Below, piece after piece: positions 9,451-20,549 of a stretch of DNA of 64,000 nt. The DNA is taken from NCBI GenBank assembly GCA_029990175.1, contig JARKIP010000005.1, forward strand, positions 32,683,501 to 32,747,500, given 5' to 3'. The notes under the pieces were generated by a model. That model searched no databases. It was not told where the DNA came from and was given only the letters and a program-made list of their open reading frames with translations. Numbering within the stretch: the first letter of the stretch is position 1; each line of letters starts with the position of its first letter. Source of the stretch: Petunia secreta (lineage: Eukaryota; Streptophyta; Magnoliopsida; Solanales; Solanaceae). The position numbers and the translations under genes were made by a program.

Positions 9451-12400
9451 ATGGCCAACGAGGGTCAAGATTTCATCAAGGATGCCTTGGCTAGCATTCT
9501 TGCCAAGATGGACGTCATGACTCAAAGGATTGAGTCACTTGAAAAGGGTGCCTCAAGTACCCAAGGTGACCAAGGGGCCCCGAGTGTCCCAATTGAAAAG
9601 GGGACCCCGAGTGTCCCAATTGAGACCGGTGAAGTTTCAAGTACTCCTAACTTTACCCCGGAACAAGTAAGCCATGTCGTTGAGTTATTCAATCAACAAC
9701 GGGTAAAGGAGGACCGGGAGAGAATTTAACGAACGGGCATTCCCCGTATCTTGGATAATCCCCCAAGAGACGTTCCATTACCAAGGCCCATCCGAAATGT
9801 GCAACCTCTTGAGCAAGCCGATGAGGCTCAAGAAGGGGAGGAAGCCGAATATGGTGATGATATGTATGGGCTTGATGATCACTTTCAACCGAGACGAGGT
9901 ATGAATTGGGGTCGTAATGTGGATCGTGGAAGGGGCCGAGGTCGAGGGCCACCTATGGGATATGTTGGAGGGAATGCAAGGAGGGAGTATGGTGTGAATG
10001 AAGATCACTATGGGGGCCAACCGGAGCCGTTCCGTGGGGGTCGAGACAACACCAACCTCAATAGTGTGAAACTTAATCTCCCAACCTTCAAAGGGAATTG
10101 TGATCCGAATGCTTACACTGAATGGGTGCTACAAATGGAAAGATTGTTTGACACAAACGAGATGTCCGATGAGAAGAAAGGCACCTATGCTATTTCATCC
10201 TTTGAATCCTATGCATCTACTTGGTGGGAATCCGTCAAGAGATCAAGGAGAAGGGCGGGAATCCCCGTGAATGTGGGTTGGATCGACTTGAAGGGTATCA
10301 TGAGTATCAAGTACATCACTCCTCGGTATCGTCAAGAGCAACTCAAGAAGCTTTATGAATTGAAGCAAGGTGTCAAGACGGTGCATGAATATTATGATGA
10401 GTTTGAAAGAACTCGAATGGCTTTGGATATGGACACCGAAGATGAGGAGCAAGCCGTGATCCGTTTCATGAATGGGTTGAGCTATGGTATAGCTTCACAA
10501 TTGAGATTGCGTGCTTATCTATCACTTCAAGAGGTTCTTGATGCCGCCATCCAAGCCGAGCAATGGCTTGAGAAAGAGAAGTCCAACCGTTACAAGAGCA
10601 ACACTTCTACTTCCATGAACAAACCAAAGGATTGGAAAGCTCCCACAATGAATGCCAAATTCCCAAGTGCAAGTGCTAGCAAGGATGTGAAGAAGCCTTT
10701 TGAAAGGTCTACACAACCCGTGGGAGGTAATTCTAGAACTCAATTGAGTAATCCAATCTCTTCTTCTACTCAATGCTTTAAGTGTAAGGGTTATGGTCAT
10801 CTCTCTAAAGATTGCCCGACCCGGAAGACTATGGTTCTTGTTGGTGACTTGGTCTATGAGCAAGATAGTGAGCCCGAGGAGGGAGAAGAAGAGGGAGTAG
10901 AGGGTGAAGAGGAAGGAGATGATGGAGAGATTGTCATGAGGGAAGAAGATGATGACCGAGCCTTCCTTGTTGTGAGGAGGAGTCTAGGAGCCATGTGTGT
11001 GGAGGATGTTGAGACCTTACAACGAGAGAACCTTTTTCACTCCACTTGTCGAGTCATGGGTCTCGTTTGCTCTATGATCATTGACTCGGGAAGTTGTGCT
11101 AATGTTATTAGCCAAACACTAGTTACCCAATTGAAAATACCTACCTTGAAACACCCAAATCCTTATAAGCTTCAATGGCTTAGTGAGTGTGGTGAGTTGA
11201 GGGTGGTTAAGCAATGTTTGATCAAATTCAAGATTGGGAACTATGTGGATGAGCACATGTTCGATGTCGTACCTATGCAAGCATGCCACCTACTCTTTGG
11301 TAGGCCTTGGCAATTTGATCGACGTGTGGTTCATAATGGTCATGCCAACACCTATACGGTGACGCATGAGGGTAAAAAGTTTGTGCTCCCACCCATGACT
11401 CCCAAACAAGTGAGCGATGATTACAAACGGATGCGGGAGTTGAGGGAGGTGGCAAAGGCTAAGTCGGTTGTTGAGACTAGCCCTTTGTCCAAAAGCTTGG
11501 TGGCAATCCCACCTACTTCTACCGGTGGCATATGTGCCATGATGCAACCGGGCGAGATCCTAAAAGGAAATGATGGCAACAAGCTTCTCATATGCCTAGT
11601 GCACAAAGGTATGGTTCTAAACTCTAATTATGATTTTTCTTCTAACCCTTTGCCTAGTGTGTTTGAGAATGTTTTGAAGGATTTTGGTGACATGTTCCCG
11701 GATGAAATGCCGGATGGATTGCCTCCTTTGAGGGGCATTGAGCATCAAATAGACTTTGTCCCGGGATCCCAAATCCCGAACAAACCGGCCTATAGGAGCA
11801 ACCCGGAGGATACAAGGGAGTTGCAAAAACAAGTTGATGAATTGCTCACTAAAGGCTTGGTGAGGGAAAGCTTGAGTCCTTGTGCCGTGCCCGTGATCCT
11901 TGTTCCCAAAAAGGACGGCACTTGGAGAATGTGTGTTGATTGTCGGGCCGTGAACAAAATAACGGTAAAGTACCGTCATCCTATTCCCCGACTTGATGAT
12001 ATGTTAGATGAATTGAGCGGTTCATGTGTGTTTAGCAAAATTGACCTTAGGTCCGGCTACCATCAAATCCGGATGAAACCGGGTGATGAATGGAAAACCG
12101 CATTCAAGACCAAGTTTGGTCTCTATGAATGGTTGGTGATGCCCTTTGGGCTCTCCAATGCACCTAGCACTTTCATGAGGCTCATGAACCATGTTCTAAA
12201 GCCATTCATCAACAAGTTTGTGGTCGTCTATTTTGACGATATATTGATCTATAGCAAATCAATAGACGACCATGTTGAACACCTTAGGCTAGTGCTTGAA
12301 AAGTTGAGAGCCGAAAAGCTCTATGCTAATTTTAAAAAGTGTGCCTTTGGTGTTGAAAAGGTGGTCTTCCTTGGGTTTGTTGTGAGTGCCCAAGGAGTGG

Positions 12401-14571
12401 AGGTGGATGAGTCTAAGGTAGAGGCCATACGTGATTGGCCTACTCCTACTACCGTGACTCAAGTGAGGAGCTTTCATGGTCTCGCAAGCTTTTATAGGCG
12501 ATTTGTGAAGGACTTTAGCTCCATTGCCGCTCCACTCACCGAATTGGTGAAGAAGGACCAACCGTTTGTCTGGGGAGAGCCTCAAGAGAAGGCCTTCCTA
12601 GAGTTGAAAAGTAGGTTGAGTACCGCCCCGCTATTGCAATTGCCCGACTTCGGAAAGGCATTTGAGGTTGAGTGTGATGCCTCGGGGGTGGGAATTGGTG
12701 GTGTTTTAATGCAAGATAGCAAACCCATCGCCTACTTTAGTGAGAAATTGAAAGGGGCCTCATTGAATTATTCTACATATGACAAGGAGTTGTATGCCCT
12801 TGTGAGAGCCCTTGCCCATTGGCAACACTACCTTTGGCCTCGTGAGTTTGTAATCAAGAGTGACCATGAGTCACTCAAGCATTTGAGAGGCCAAGAGAAG
12901 CTCAATAAGAGACATGCCAAGTGGGTTGAATTCATTGAGTCCTTTCCCTATGTGATCCAATACAAGAAAGGGAAGGACAATGTTGTGGCGGATGCGCTTT
13001 CAAGGAAGTTTGCTCTAGCCACCACTCTCACCTCTAAGCTCATGGGATTTGAGAGCATTAAATTGATGTATGCTCATGATCCAAAGCTAAAGAGTGTCCA
13101 TGACACTCTAGAGAAAGGGGAGAGAGTTGACAAATACCAATGGTTTGATGGTTATATCTTCAAAAATGGTAGGGTGTGCATTCCGGAGTCCTCTTGGAGA
13201 GAGTTGCTTGTGCATGAAGCACATTGCGGGGGACTCATGGGACATTTTGGCACAAGAAAGACTTTGGCCATTCTTCAAGAACAATTCCATTGGCCAAAGA
13301 TGAGGGTGCATGTGGAAATGTTTTGCGCTAATTGCCTTGAGTGCAAGCGAGCCAAATCTAAAGCCCACCCTCATGGGTTGTATACCCCTCTCCCCGTACC
13401 TACTAGTCCATGGTTGGATATCTCAATGGATTTTGTGATGGGATTACCAAGGACTAGGGGGGGCCATGATAGCATTTATGTTGTTGTGGATAGGTTCTCC
13501 AAAATGGTTCATTTCATTCCATGCAAGAAATGTGATGATGCACAACATGTGGCAACTTTGTTTATTGAAAATGTCTTGAAGTTGCATGGTGTGCCTCAAA
13601 CCATAGTGAGTGATAGGGACACTAAGTTCCTAAGTCATTTTTGGAGGTGTTTATGGGGTGCTTTAGGCACCAAGCTCTTGTTCTCCACGTCCCACCACCC
13701 CCAAACCGATGGGCAAACGGAAGTGGTAAACCGAACCTTGGGTGCTCTTCTTAGAGCCATGACTCGAGGCAAGGCCGGGACTTGGATTGATCGTCTTCCT
13801 CTAATGGAGTTTGCCTACAATCGCACATTGCATAGCATGATAGGCATGACTCCATTCGAGTGTGTTTATGGATTTAACCCCTTGATTCCCCTTGATCTAA
13901 CCCCTTTGCCAAGGGAAATGGTTGTTAATTTTGAAGGTAAAGCTAGAGCCAAGGCTTTGGTTGAACTCCATGCAAAGGCAAAGAAGAACTTGGAGGAAGC
14001 TTATGCTAAGGTTGCCTCCAAGAAAAACAAAGGCCGCAAGAAGGTGGAACTCAAGAAGGGTGACTATGTGTGGGTGCACTTCCGGAGAGAAAGGTTTCCC
14101 AACCTTAGGAAAGGGAAGTTGGCACCCCGGGGAGATGGCCCATTCCAAGTGCTCTCGAAGATAAACAACAATGCCTATGTGGTCGACTTGCCAAGTGAGT
14201 ATCAAGTTTCTAATACTTTCAATGTTTGTGACTTGGTTCCTTTGAATGTAGGTGATGAAGGGGTCGTGCATGATGATGAAGAGGTCGTGAATGACACTTC
14301 GATTTCGAGGACGAAATCTTCTCAAGAAGGGGAGGATGATAAGACCCAAACCCCCTCAAGACCATTCACTCGGAGTCAAGCCAAGTTGATCCAAGATATC
14401 CATCTTCACTTGATATGGAAGAGTATGGAAGAAGGCCCCGAGAGCAACTTGAAGACCATGCTTTGGTTTGCCGTGGATGGAGGACCCTCTAGGACACTTG
14501 GAGAGGCCCAAGAGACTCAAAATGAGACACCCCAAGGGACTCCAGAACAAGGCGGAGCGCCTCCCAGCTGA
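9451..14571 (+). CDS. RT1 gag-pol polyprotein (one in-frame stop at 9727-9729)
   Basis: One frame codes for gag and pol, with a stop after 92 codons of gag; the open part resumes at 9751 (1606 codons). Numbering from 9751: an Arg/Gly-rich linker (RGRGRGRGPP), the gag capsid region (WWESVKRSRRR), CCHC knuckle about residues 342-355, protease DSGS about 445, RT YFDD 827-830, RNase H first Asp about 976, integrase HHCC zinc motif from about 1155, catalytic D1227, D1288, E1324 (DD35E), and a GPF motif near 1461. No chromodomain follows. The frame enters the 3' LTR at 14337 and there encodes RPFTRSQAK. Relative RT15 has a sense codon at the stop position. The product would assemble virus-like particles, copy the RNA and integrate the cDNA. 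Confidence 0.93.
14324..14336 (+). promoter_or_regulatory. RT1 polypurine tract
   Basis: AAGAAGGGGAGGA abuts the 3' LTR. It also lies inside the pol reading frame (coding EGED). Confidence 0.88.
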
Positions 14572-15165
14572 GGCGGGGCGCCTCCCAAAATCCAGAGAGC
14601 AGGAAGTCAGGAGGCGGAGCGCCTCAGACAAGAGGCGGAGCGCCTAAGAGAAATCCAGAGAAGCTGAAGCTGCTAGGCGGACCGCCTACCCACCCCAGGC
14701 GGACCGCCTCCCCCTGTGACAAGCTGCGGGATATTTTACTACTTTTGTCTTGGACTTCCAACTTTAGCCCTGCGTGGCCTTATTTGTTTTAACCCACTTT
14801 GGGGGTATTTTAGACCTTTTATTACGCCTAAGTGAAGCCTATAAATACTTCACTTGGCCTCTTTGAAACACCACCTTACCTTTGAATCTTATGAATGATG
14901 AATAGAGTTTATCTCTTTTTATGAAGAAACCCTTTCTTGGTTGCTTGAATTCACTAGTGGAACCTAGTTGAGTCTTGAACCGAAAACCCGATCATTCTAT
15001 TTGCGAGCCCCAAGTGTGGCTCGAGGGTAGTTGCATAGTGTAGGTCCTCCTTGACACCGATACGAGGGTATTATGGAACGAGTTCTCCATAGTTACTTCG
15101 TAGGGAGTTCGAGTAGTGTCTCGCTCTTTATCTTTATTTCCGCGTTTCGTTTTTGATTCTTATCA
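14337..15165 (+). repeat. RT1 3' LTR
   Basis: 829 bp, nearly identical to 7392-8220, ending TATCA before the TSD AACAT. The first 235 bases encode the last 78 codons of the pol frame. Confidence 0.96.
14550..14709. repeat. Palindrome array in RT1 3' LTR
   Basis: Six AGGCG-N3-CGCCT units (centres GAG, GGG, GAG, GAG, GAC, GAC) about 130-290 bp upstream of the TATA box (14840). Confidence 0.9.
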
Positions 15166-18100
15166 AACATGCACTCAACAAGATAATGAGCAAAGGGGTC
15201 ATGGGAAGATGGGAGATGCAAGATCAAGCTACCAAAATCCCCTTGAACCTTAAGCTCAAGATCAACACACCAACCTATCCTCGAGGTGTGATCAACATGC
15301 GGAGTGGAGTGAGTCAAATAGCCCACCCTACAAGTAGGATCAAGCACTCCACTTCCCTTCTTTAGGGCATACCCACTCACACCAAGGGGTTCCTCTTTCC
15401 CTTCCATTTCATCAACTAGGCAACCCTCCTCAAAAGTCAAGCTCTCAAGGAAAGTGTTGATGATGGATTCTTCTTCATCACAACCCAAACTAGCAATAGT
15501 AGGGTCACTCAAAGAGCCATCTACCTCACCCACATTCTCAAGCAATGGGTTGCCTAAGGGGTCAAACCCTTCACACCATGGGGGTTCTATTTGACCACCC
15601 ACCCTAGTCCGATACAAGTCATATCCACTAGTGAGAATGCCTTCAAATAAGGGATTGGTAAAAACATGCATCTCACTATTATGATAAAACATAGACGAGC
15701 TATCAAGACTAGGTTCACTTGAGGAGTCATCACGAACAACCTTGTCCAATTCTTGCAATTTGGACTCCTCAAGGACAAGACCATCATCACCACAACACAT
15801 TGGACCACCAAATAGAAGCATATCAATTAGGGAATGGTCAACTACCTCATCTTTCCCTATGTCAAAGGTTGGCGGTGTGTCATAGCAAAGGTCACAATCA
15901 TGGTCAACTATCAAATCTACACTAGGGAGGGGTTCAATGAACAATGAGCTCACATCATGATGTGGCATAGCATCCCTCTCAACTAGTGTTTCACAAGCAC
16001 ACTCAAGTTGACAACTAGACTCTTCACTAGTGGTATACTCACTAGATGCATCAAAAACACCAACTAGTGTTGAGTCATCACAAGACAAGTAGCTAGTAGG
16101 CTCATGAAAAGGTGAAGTGACACTTACATTGGTAGTACTTCCTTGATCACTCACAAGGTTTGAAGTGTCATATGCAACTCCTCCTTCATGAAGCTCACAT
16201 TGAGGCTCCAATGGCTTGTCTTCAAATGTACCTACACAAGAACTTTCACAAGAAGAGGTAGAAGATAAAGAAGGGTTAGAACAATGGGTGCTCTCACTCT
16301 CAATTTTTCCTTCCTCACCTCTCATCTCTCTCAATTTTACCTCAAGGTCAAGTGTAGTTTGTGGTGACAATCCGCTCACATCACTCCTCAATTCCTCTCC
16401 TTTTTCCTCTCTTGGATTGTCACCGGTCACTCCCTCACTTCTCTCTATCTTTTCTCTCTCAATTGGAGTGGAGTGACTCCCATTTTCATCATGCATTGGC
16501 AAAACAATGAAATTGTTTGCCTCGGGTTCAAGTACAATGGGTGACTTCGCTTTAGCCCTTTCCCTCAACTCCCGCATTCGTTTGTAGTCATCACTCACTT
16601 GCTTGGGAGTTAGGGGTTTAAGCAAATATCTCTTCCCTTCATGTTTGACCGTGTAAGTATTGACACGACCGTCATGAGCCACTTGTCGATCAAATTGCCA
16701 AGGCCTTCCAAGGAGAAGGTGGCAAGCTTGCATGGGCACCACGTCAAACAAGTGTTCATCCACATAACTACCCATTTTGAACTTGATCATTGCTTGCTCC
16801 ACTACCTTTAACTCCCCACACTCACTAAGCCATTGTAATCGATACGGCTTGGGGTGCTTCACAGTAGGCAACTTCAATTGGGATATAAGAGATTGACTCA
16901 CAACATTAGTACAACTCCCGGAGTCAATGATCATTGAGCACACAACACCTTTGACTCGGCATCTAGCATGGAATAGATTTTCCCTTTGCAAGGTTTCACC
17001 ATCCTCTACTATCATGGTCCCTAGACTCCTCCGCACAACAAGGAAGGCACGGGCATCATCATCTTCTTCTTCCATGGCAACAATCTCTCCAACATCTCCT
17101 TCCTCATCACCTTCTACTCCCTCTTCTTCCTCGGGTTCACTCTCTTGCTCATACACCAAATCACCAACCACAACCATGGTTCTTTTTGTGGTGCATTCCT
17201 TAGCAATATGCCCAAAGCCCTTACACTTATAACATTGAGTAGAAGTAGAAATAGGATTACTCAAGCGAGTTTTAGAATTACCTCCCAAGTGTGGTGTAGT
17301 CTTCTCATAAGGCCCTTTCACTTCTTTGCTAGCACTTGCACTTGGAAAGTTGGCATTTGGAGTCTTCCACTCTTTTGGCTTGCTTGTAGTAGTAGGAGTG
17401 TTGTTTTTGAACTTCTCTCTTTTGAGCCAAGCCTCGGCATCAATTGCGGCTTCAAACATATCTTCAAGTGTGAGATAATGATGCAACCTCAATTGAGAAG
17501 CTATACCATAGCTCAAGCCGTTCTTGAATCGGATCATGGCTTCTTCTTCACCTTCGGTATCCATATCCAATGCCATCCGGATCTTCTCAAACTCATCATA
17601 GTACTCATGCACCGATTTGACACCTTGCTTTAGATCATAGAGCTTCTTGAGTTGCTCTTGCCGATACCTTGGAGTTATGTACTTGGTGCTCATAAGGCCT
17701 TTCAACTCATCCCAAGTCACATTCAAATGCAAATTCATCCTTCTCCTAGACCTCTTCATACACTCCCACCAAGTTGAAGCATAGGCCTCAAAGGTAGAAA
17801 TAGCATAGGTACCCTTTCTCTCCTCGGTCATTTCATTGGTGTCAAACACTCTCTCCATAAGTAGTACCCATTCCATGTATGCCTCCGGATCACAAGTTCC
17901 TTTGAAGGATGGAAGATTGAGCTTGACACTATTGAGGTTGTTGTTGTCACGTACCCCATAGTTAGGCTCCGGTTGGCCTCCATAATGGTCATCATGAGCA
18001 ACATACTCCCTCCTTACATTCCTCCCTCCATATCCTATGGGTGGCCCTCGACCTCGGCCTCTACCCCTATCCACATTTCGACCCCAATTCATTGGCCTCC

Positions 18101-18527
18101 TAGGTTGATAAGGAGCATCATACACATAGGCCTCATCACCATACTCGGCTTCCTCCTCTTCTTGAGCCTTAACAACTTGCTCAAGAGGTGGGACAAACCT
18201 AACGGGTCTTCGAAATGGAGCATTTCCTTGGGGATTGCCCAAGTTGAGAGGATTGCTCTCTTGTTGGGGATTGCCCAACCCACGCTCTCGTAGAGCTTCA
18301 ACTTTGCTTTGTTCATACCTCTTGTTTAGCTCAACAAAGTGTCCGGGAGTCATAGGAGTGCTATGACTCGTGCCCTCTCCGGATTCAATTTGGACACTCG
18401 GGGTCCTCCTCTCACCGGTCTCAACTTGATTCCTCTCGACGGTTTCAAGTCTCAATGAGATATCCTCCAATTTAGCCATAATGGTGGCCATAAAGTGCTT
18501 CATGGGATCATCTCCATCGTTTGCCAT
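15166..18527 (-). CDS. RT2 gag-protease-acidic domain polyprotein (pol replaced), broken by RT1
   Basis: The start is taken at the ATG at 18527 (MANDGDDPMKHF), directly after a TTTTTGTAGGTG splice-like site. Order: gag N-terminus, Arg/Gly-rich linker, capsid region with WWE, CCHC knuckle CYKCKGFGHIAKEC (near 17195-17236), protease-like DSGSCTNVVS (near 16911-16934) and its GRPW region, then, instead of RT, a Ser/Glu-rich linker and the conserved acidic domain AD (motifs PHHDVSSLFIEPL, CDLCYDTPPTFD, GGPMCC, EPPWCEGFDPLGNPL). The end of the frame is cut by RT1 at 15165; the open frame beyond that is LTR read-through. The AD is kept in several other elements here and I know no family for it. Role unknown. 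Confidence 0.88.
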
Positions 18528-19794
18528 TTCACCTACAAAAAGCAACAAACGTTAGCAAATACCTCTCCCACTCCCTTACAATTGTTTTCACTCGGCTCGC
18601 TCGTGTTTAGTGGGGGATGGATATTTCACACAAGTTTGAGTCTAAAAGCTTCAAGTAGTTGACCAACGAACCACAACTCAATCACTCAACCTATCAAGTC
18701 CAAATGCGCTCCGGGGTGAGTGGAGTTAATGGGACTCGATTGGAACGATAGGCACTTTAAATGAGGACTTGAATCAAAAGATACTACGGATCTTCTTTGA
18801 ATTCTAGTCTCCTTTCTATGGCACGATGATCCTAATAGCTCAAAGTAATTAGCACTAATCGAGTAGGATTATACTCTAATAGCACTAACCGGAAGCAATG
18901 CAAACAACAAAACAAGAGAACCTAGAAGGAACTACCCACTGCCCAACTTGAAGGAAGTAGGCGCCCCACCTGTTTTGAGTAGGTGGTCCGCCTGGTTCCC
19001 TGTAGAGGGGAGTAGGCGGTCAGCCTACTTGAAGTAGGCAGTCAGCCTACTCTACTAGGCGGTCCGCCTCTGTAAAATCCAGAGAGTGAGCAAAAAGTAG
19101 GCGGTCCGCCCCTTCTACTAGGCGCCCCGCCTAGTGCAACTTCCAGCACTGTTCAAACTCGTTTTTTCTTGCCTTTGGCACCCAAAATTCCAACAATCCA
19201 CACGTTGTTTTATCAATCCGAAGGCACCCAAACGCTGTTTCAAGCACAGAGATCAAACCCCAATCAATTTCATCAAAACCCAATCAAAATTCAACAATCT
19301 ACCATGTTCATCTTCTTCAAAGCTAGGGTTTTAAAATTTTCAAATTTCCATAGGGTTTCAAATTCTCAATTCATGTAATACAACTCCAAATTGGGTGTTT
19401 AAGGTACCAAAAGAACGGGAATCACACAAGGACCAAACCCCAATATCAAGTTCTCAATCCCACTTCAATCCAACCCAAGAATCAATCAAAAATCATCAAG
19501 AACAAGTTCATCAAGGGTTTCAAGGGGTTTTGGGGTTTTGATTTTCAATCTTCACCAATCCAAGTGTTTTTTGGTATCCAAACGACGGGATTTCAACCAC
19601 GATCAAGAATCTATAACACCCATATCATGAATCATTCAAACCAACAAGTTACACCAAATTTTTAGATTTTCAATTTTTCAATTTTTTTTGTGATTTTCTT
19701 CTTTCAATAACAATAAACAAGAACCTAAGATAGAAACCAACCTAGGCACGAAGAATCAAGGGTCGGGGGTTTGTAGAAACAAAACCCGAGCCTT
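18528..19794 (-). other. RT2 leader with palindrome array (18958-19133)
   Basis: Untranslated region between primer site and gag. It has T-rich stretches, diverged leader repeats, and an array of AGGCG-N3-CGCCT palindromes with several mismatched units at 18958-19133. No supported ORF. Confidence 0.75.
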
Positions 19795-19806
19795 GCTCTG
19801 ATACCA
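19795..19806 (-). promoter_or_regulatory. RT2 primer binding site (initiator tRNA-Met)
   Basis: Reverse complement of TGGTATCAGAGC, three bases from the 5' LTR. Confidence 0.93.
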
Positions 19807-19809
19807 AGA

Positions 19810-20549
19810 TGATAAGAATCAAATACGAACCGCGGAAATAAAGATAAAGAGCGAGACACTACTCGAACTCCCTACGAAGTAACTATGGAGAACTCGTTCC
19901 ATAATACCCTCGTATCGGTGTCAAGGAGGACCTACACTATGCAACTACCCTCGAGCCGCACCTGGGACTCGCAAATAGAATGATCGGGGGTGGTTTGGGG
20001 TTCAACTAGAATCCACTAGTAAACTCAAACCGTCTCAAAGGGTTTTCATTCAAAGAGAATCCACTCTTGAACATTGTCATTGACAATCAATCATTCATCA
20101 TAATAGCTAAACTAAGGAATAATGCTAAGCTATGGAGTATTTATAGGCCTCATTTAAGACATAAGGAAAGGCCTAAAGTACCCTTAAGTAAGTTCTAAAG
20201 TCATAAGCCACATAGGGGCCTAATAGGAATTACATAGGATAAAAACTAGAAATCCCGCATCCTTCTCAGCAACTAGGCGCCCCGCCTAGTGTAGTAGGCG
20301 CCCCGCCTGGCCTCCAGTAGGCGCCCCAAGTAGGCCCTCCGCCTCTGCAGTAGGCGCCCCAATATCCAGAGACTGGACACAAAGTGGGCGGTCCGCCTAG
20401 TCTAGTGGGCGGTCCGCCTGCTTCCTTGGCCGCTTGAAACGCCTCGAAATGTGTCTCTAATGGTCCTCGTTCCATGGCGTTCCAATGCATAAGCTCTTCC
20501 TTGGCCTTGGATGGTGTTTTTAGATGGTTGCTCGATTTGGGTCTTATCA
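19810..20549 (-). repeat. RT2 5' LTR
   Basis: 740 bp, same as 6323-7062 apart from about one base (near 19829). Followed on the plus strand by the TSD CTGAC. Confidence 0.95.

Larger units (their letters stand above)
7392..15165 (+). mobile_element. RT1: young, nearly intact autonomous Ty3/gypsy-type retrotransposon
   Basis: LTRs 7392-8220 and 14337-15165 (829 bp each) differ by about one base seen (near 8198). TSD AACAT at 7387-7391 and 15166-15170. Primer site 8224-8235, polypurine tract 14324-14336. Order gag, PR, RT, RNase H, integrase, so Ty3/gypsy. It sits inside RT2, whose sequence closes up perfectly around it when compared with the uninterrupted relative RT10 near 43340. The only obvious lesion is one stop codon in gag. 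Confidence 0.96.
6323..20549 (-). mobile_element. RT2: full-length non-autonomous Ty3/gypsy-type element, interrupted by RT1
   Basis: Two 740-bp LTRs (6323-7062 and 19810-20549) differ by only about one base that I noticed. Both have TG...CA ends and the pair is flanked by the TSD CTGAC. The element reads on the minus strand: primer site 19795-19806, leader, gag-PR-AD ORF 18527-15166, then (after RT1) hydrophobic module and integrase C-terminal remnant 7391-7063, and polypurine tract 7063-7075. RT, RNase H and the catalytic core of integrase are absent. Without RT1 it is about 6.4 kb. Near-identical LTRs mean recent movement, so its enzymes must have come from another element. Confidence 0.93.

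Noticed and set aside
13922..14164. Alternative-frame ORFs within RT1 pol (for example 80 codons here)
   Set aside because: They overlap the integrase frame that has clear catalytic motifs; shadow frames.
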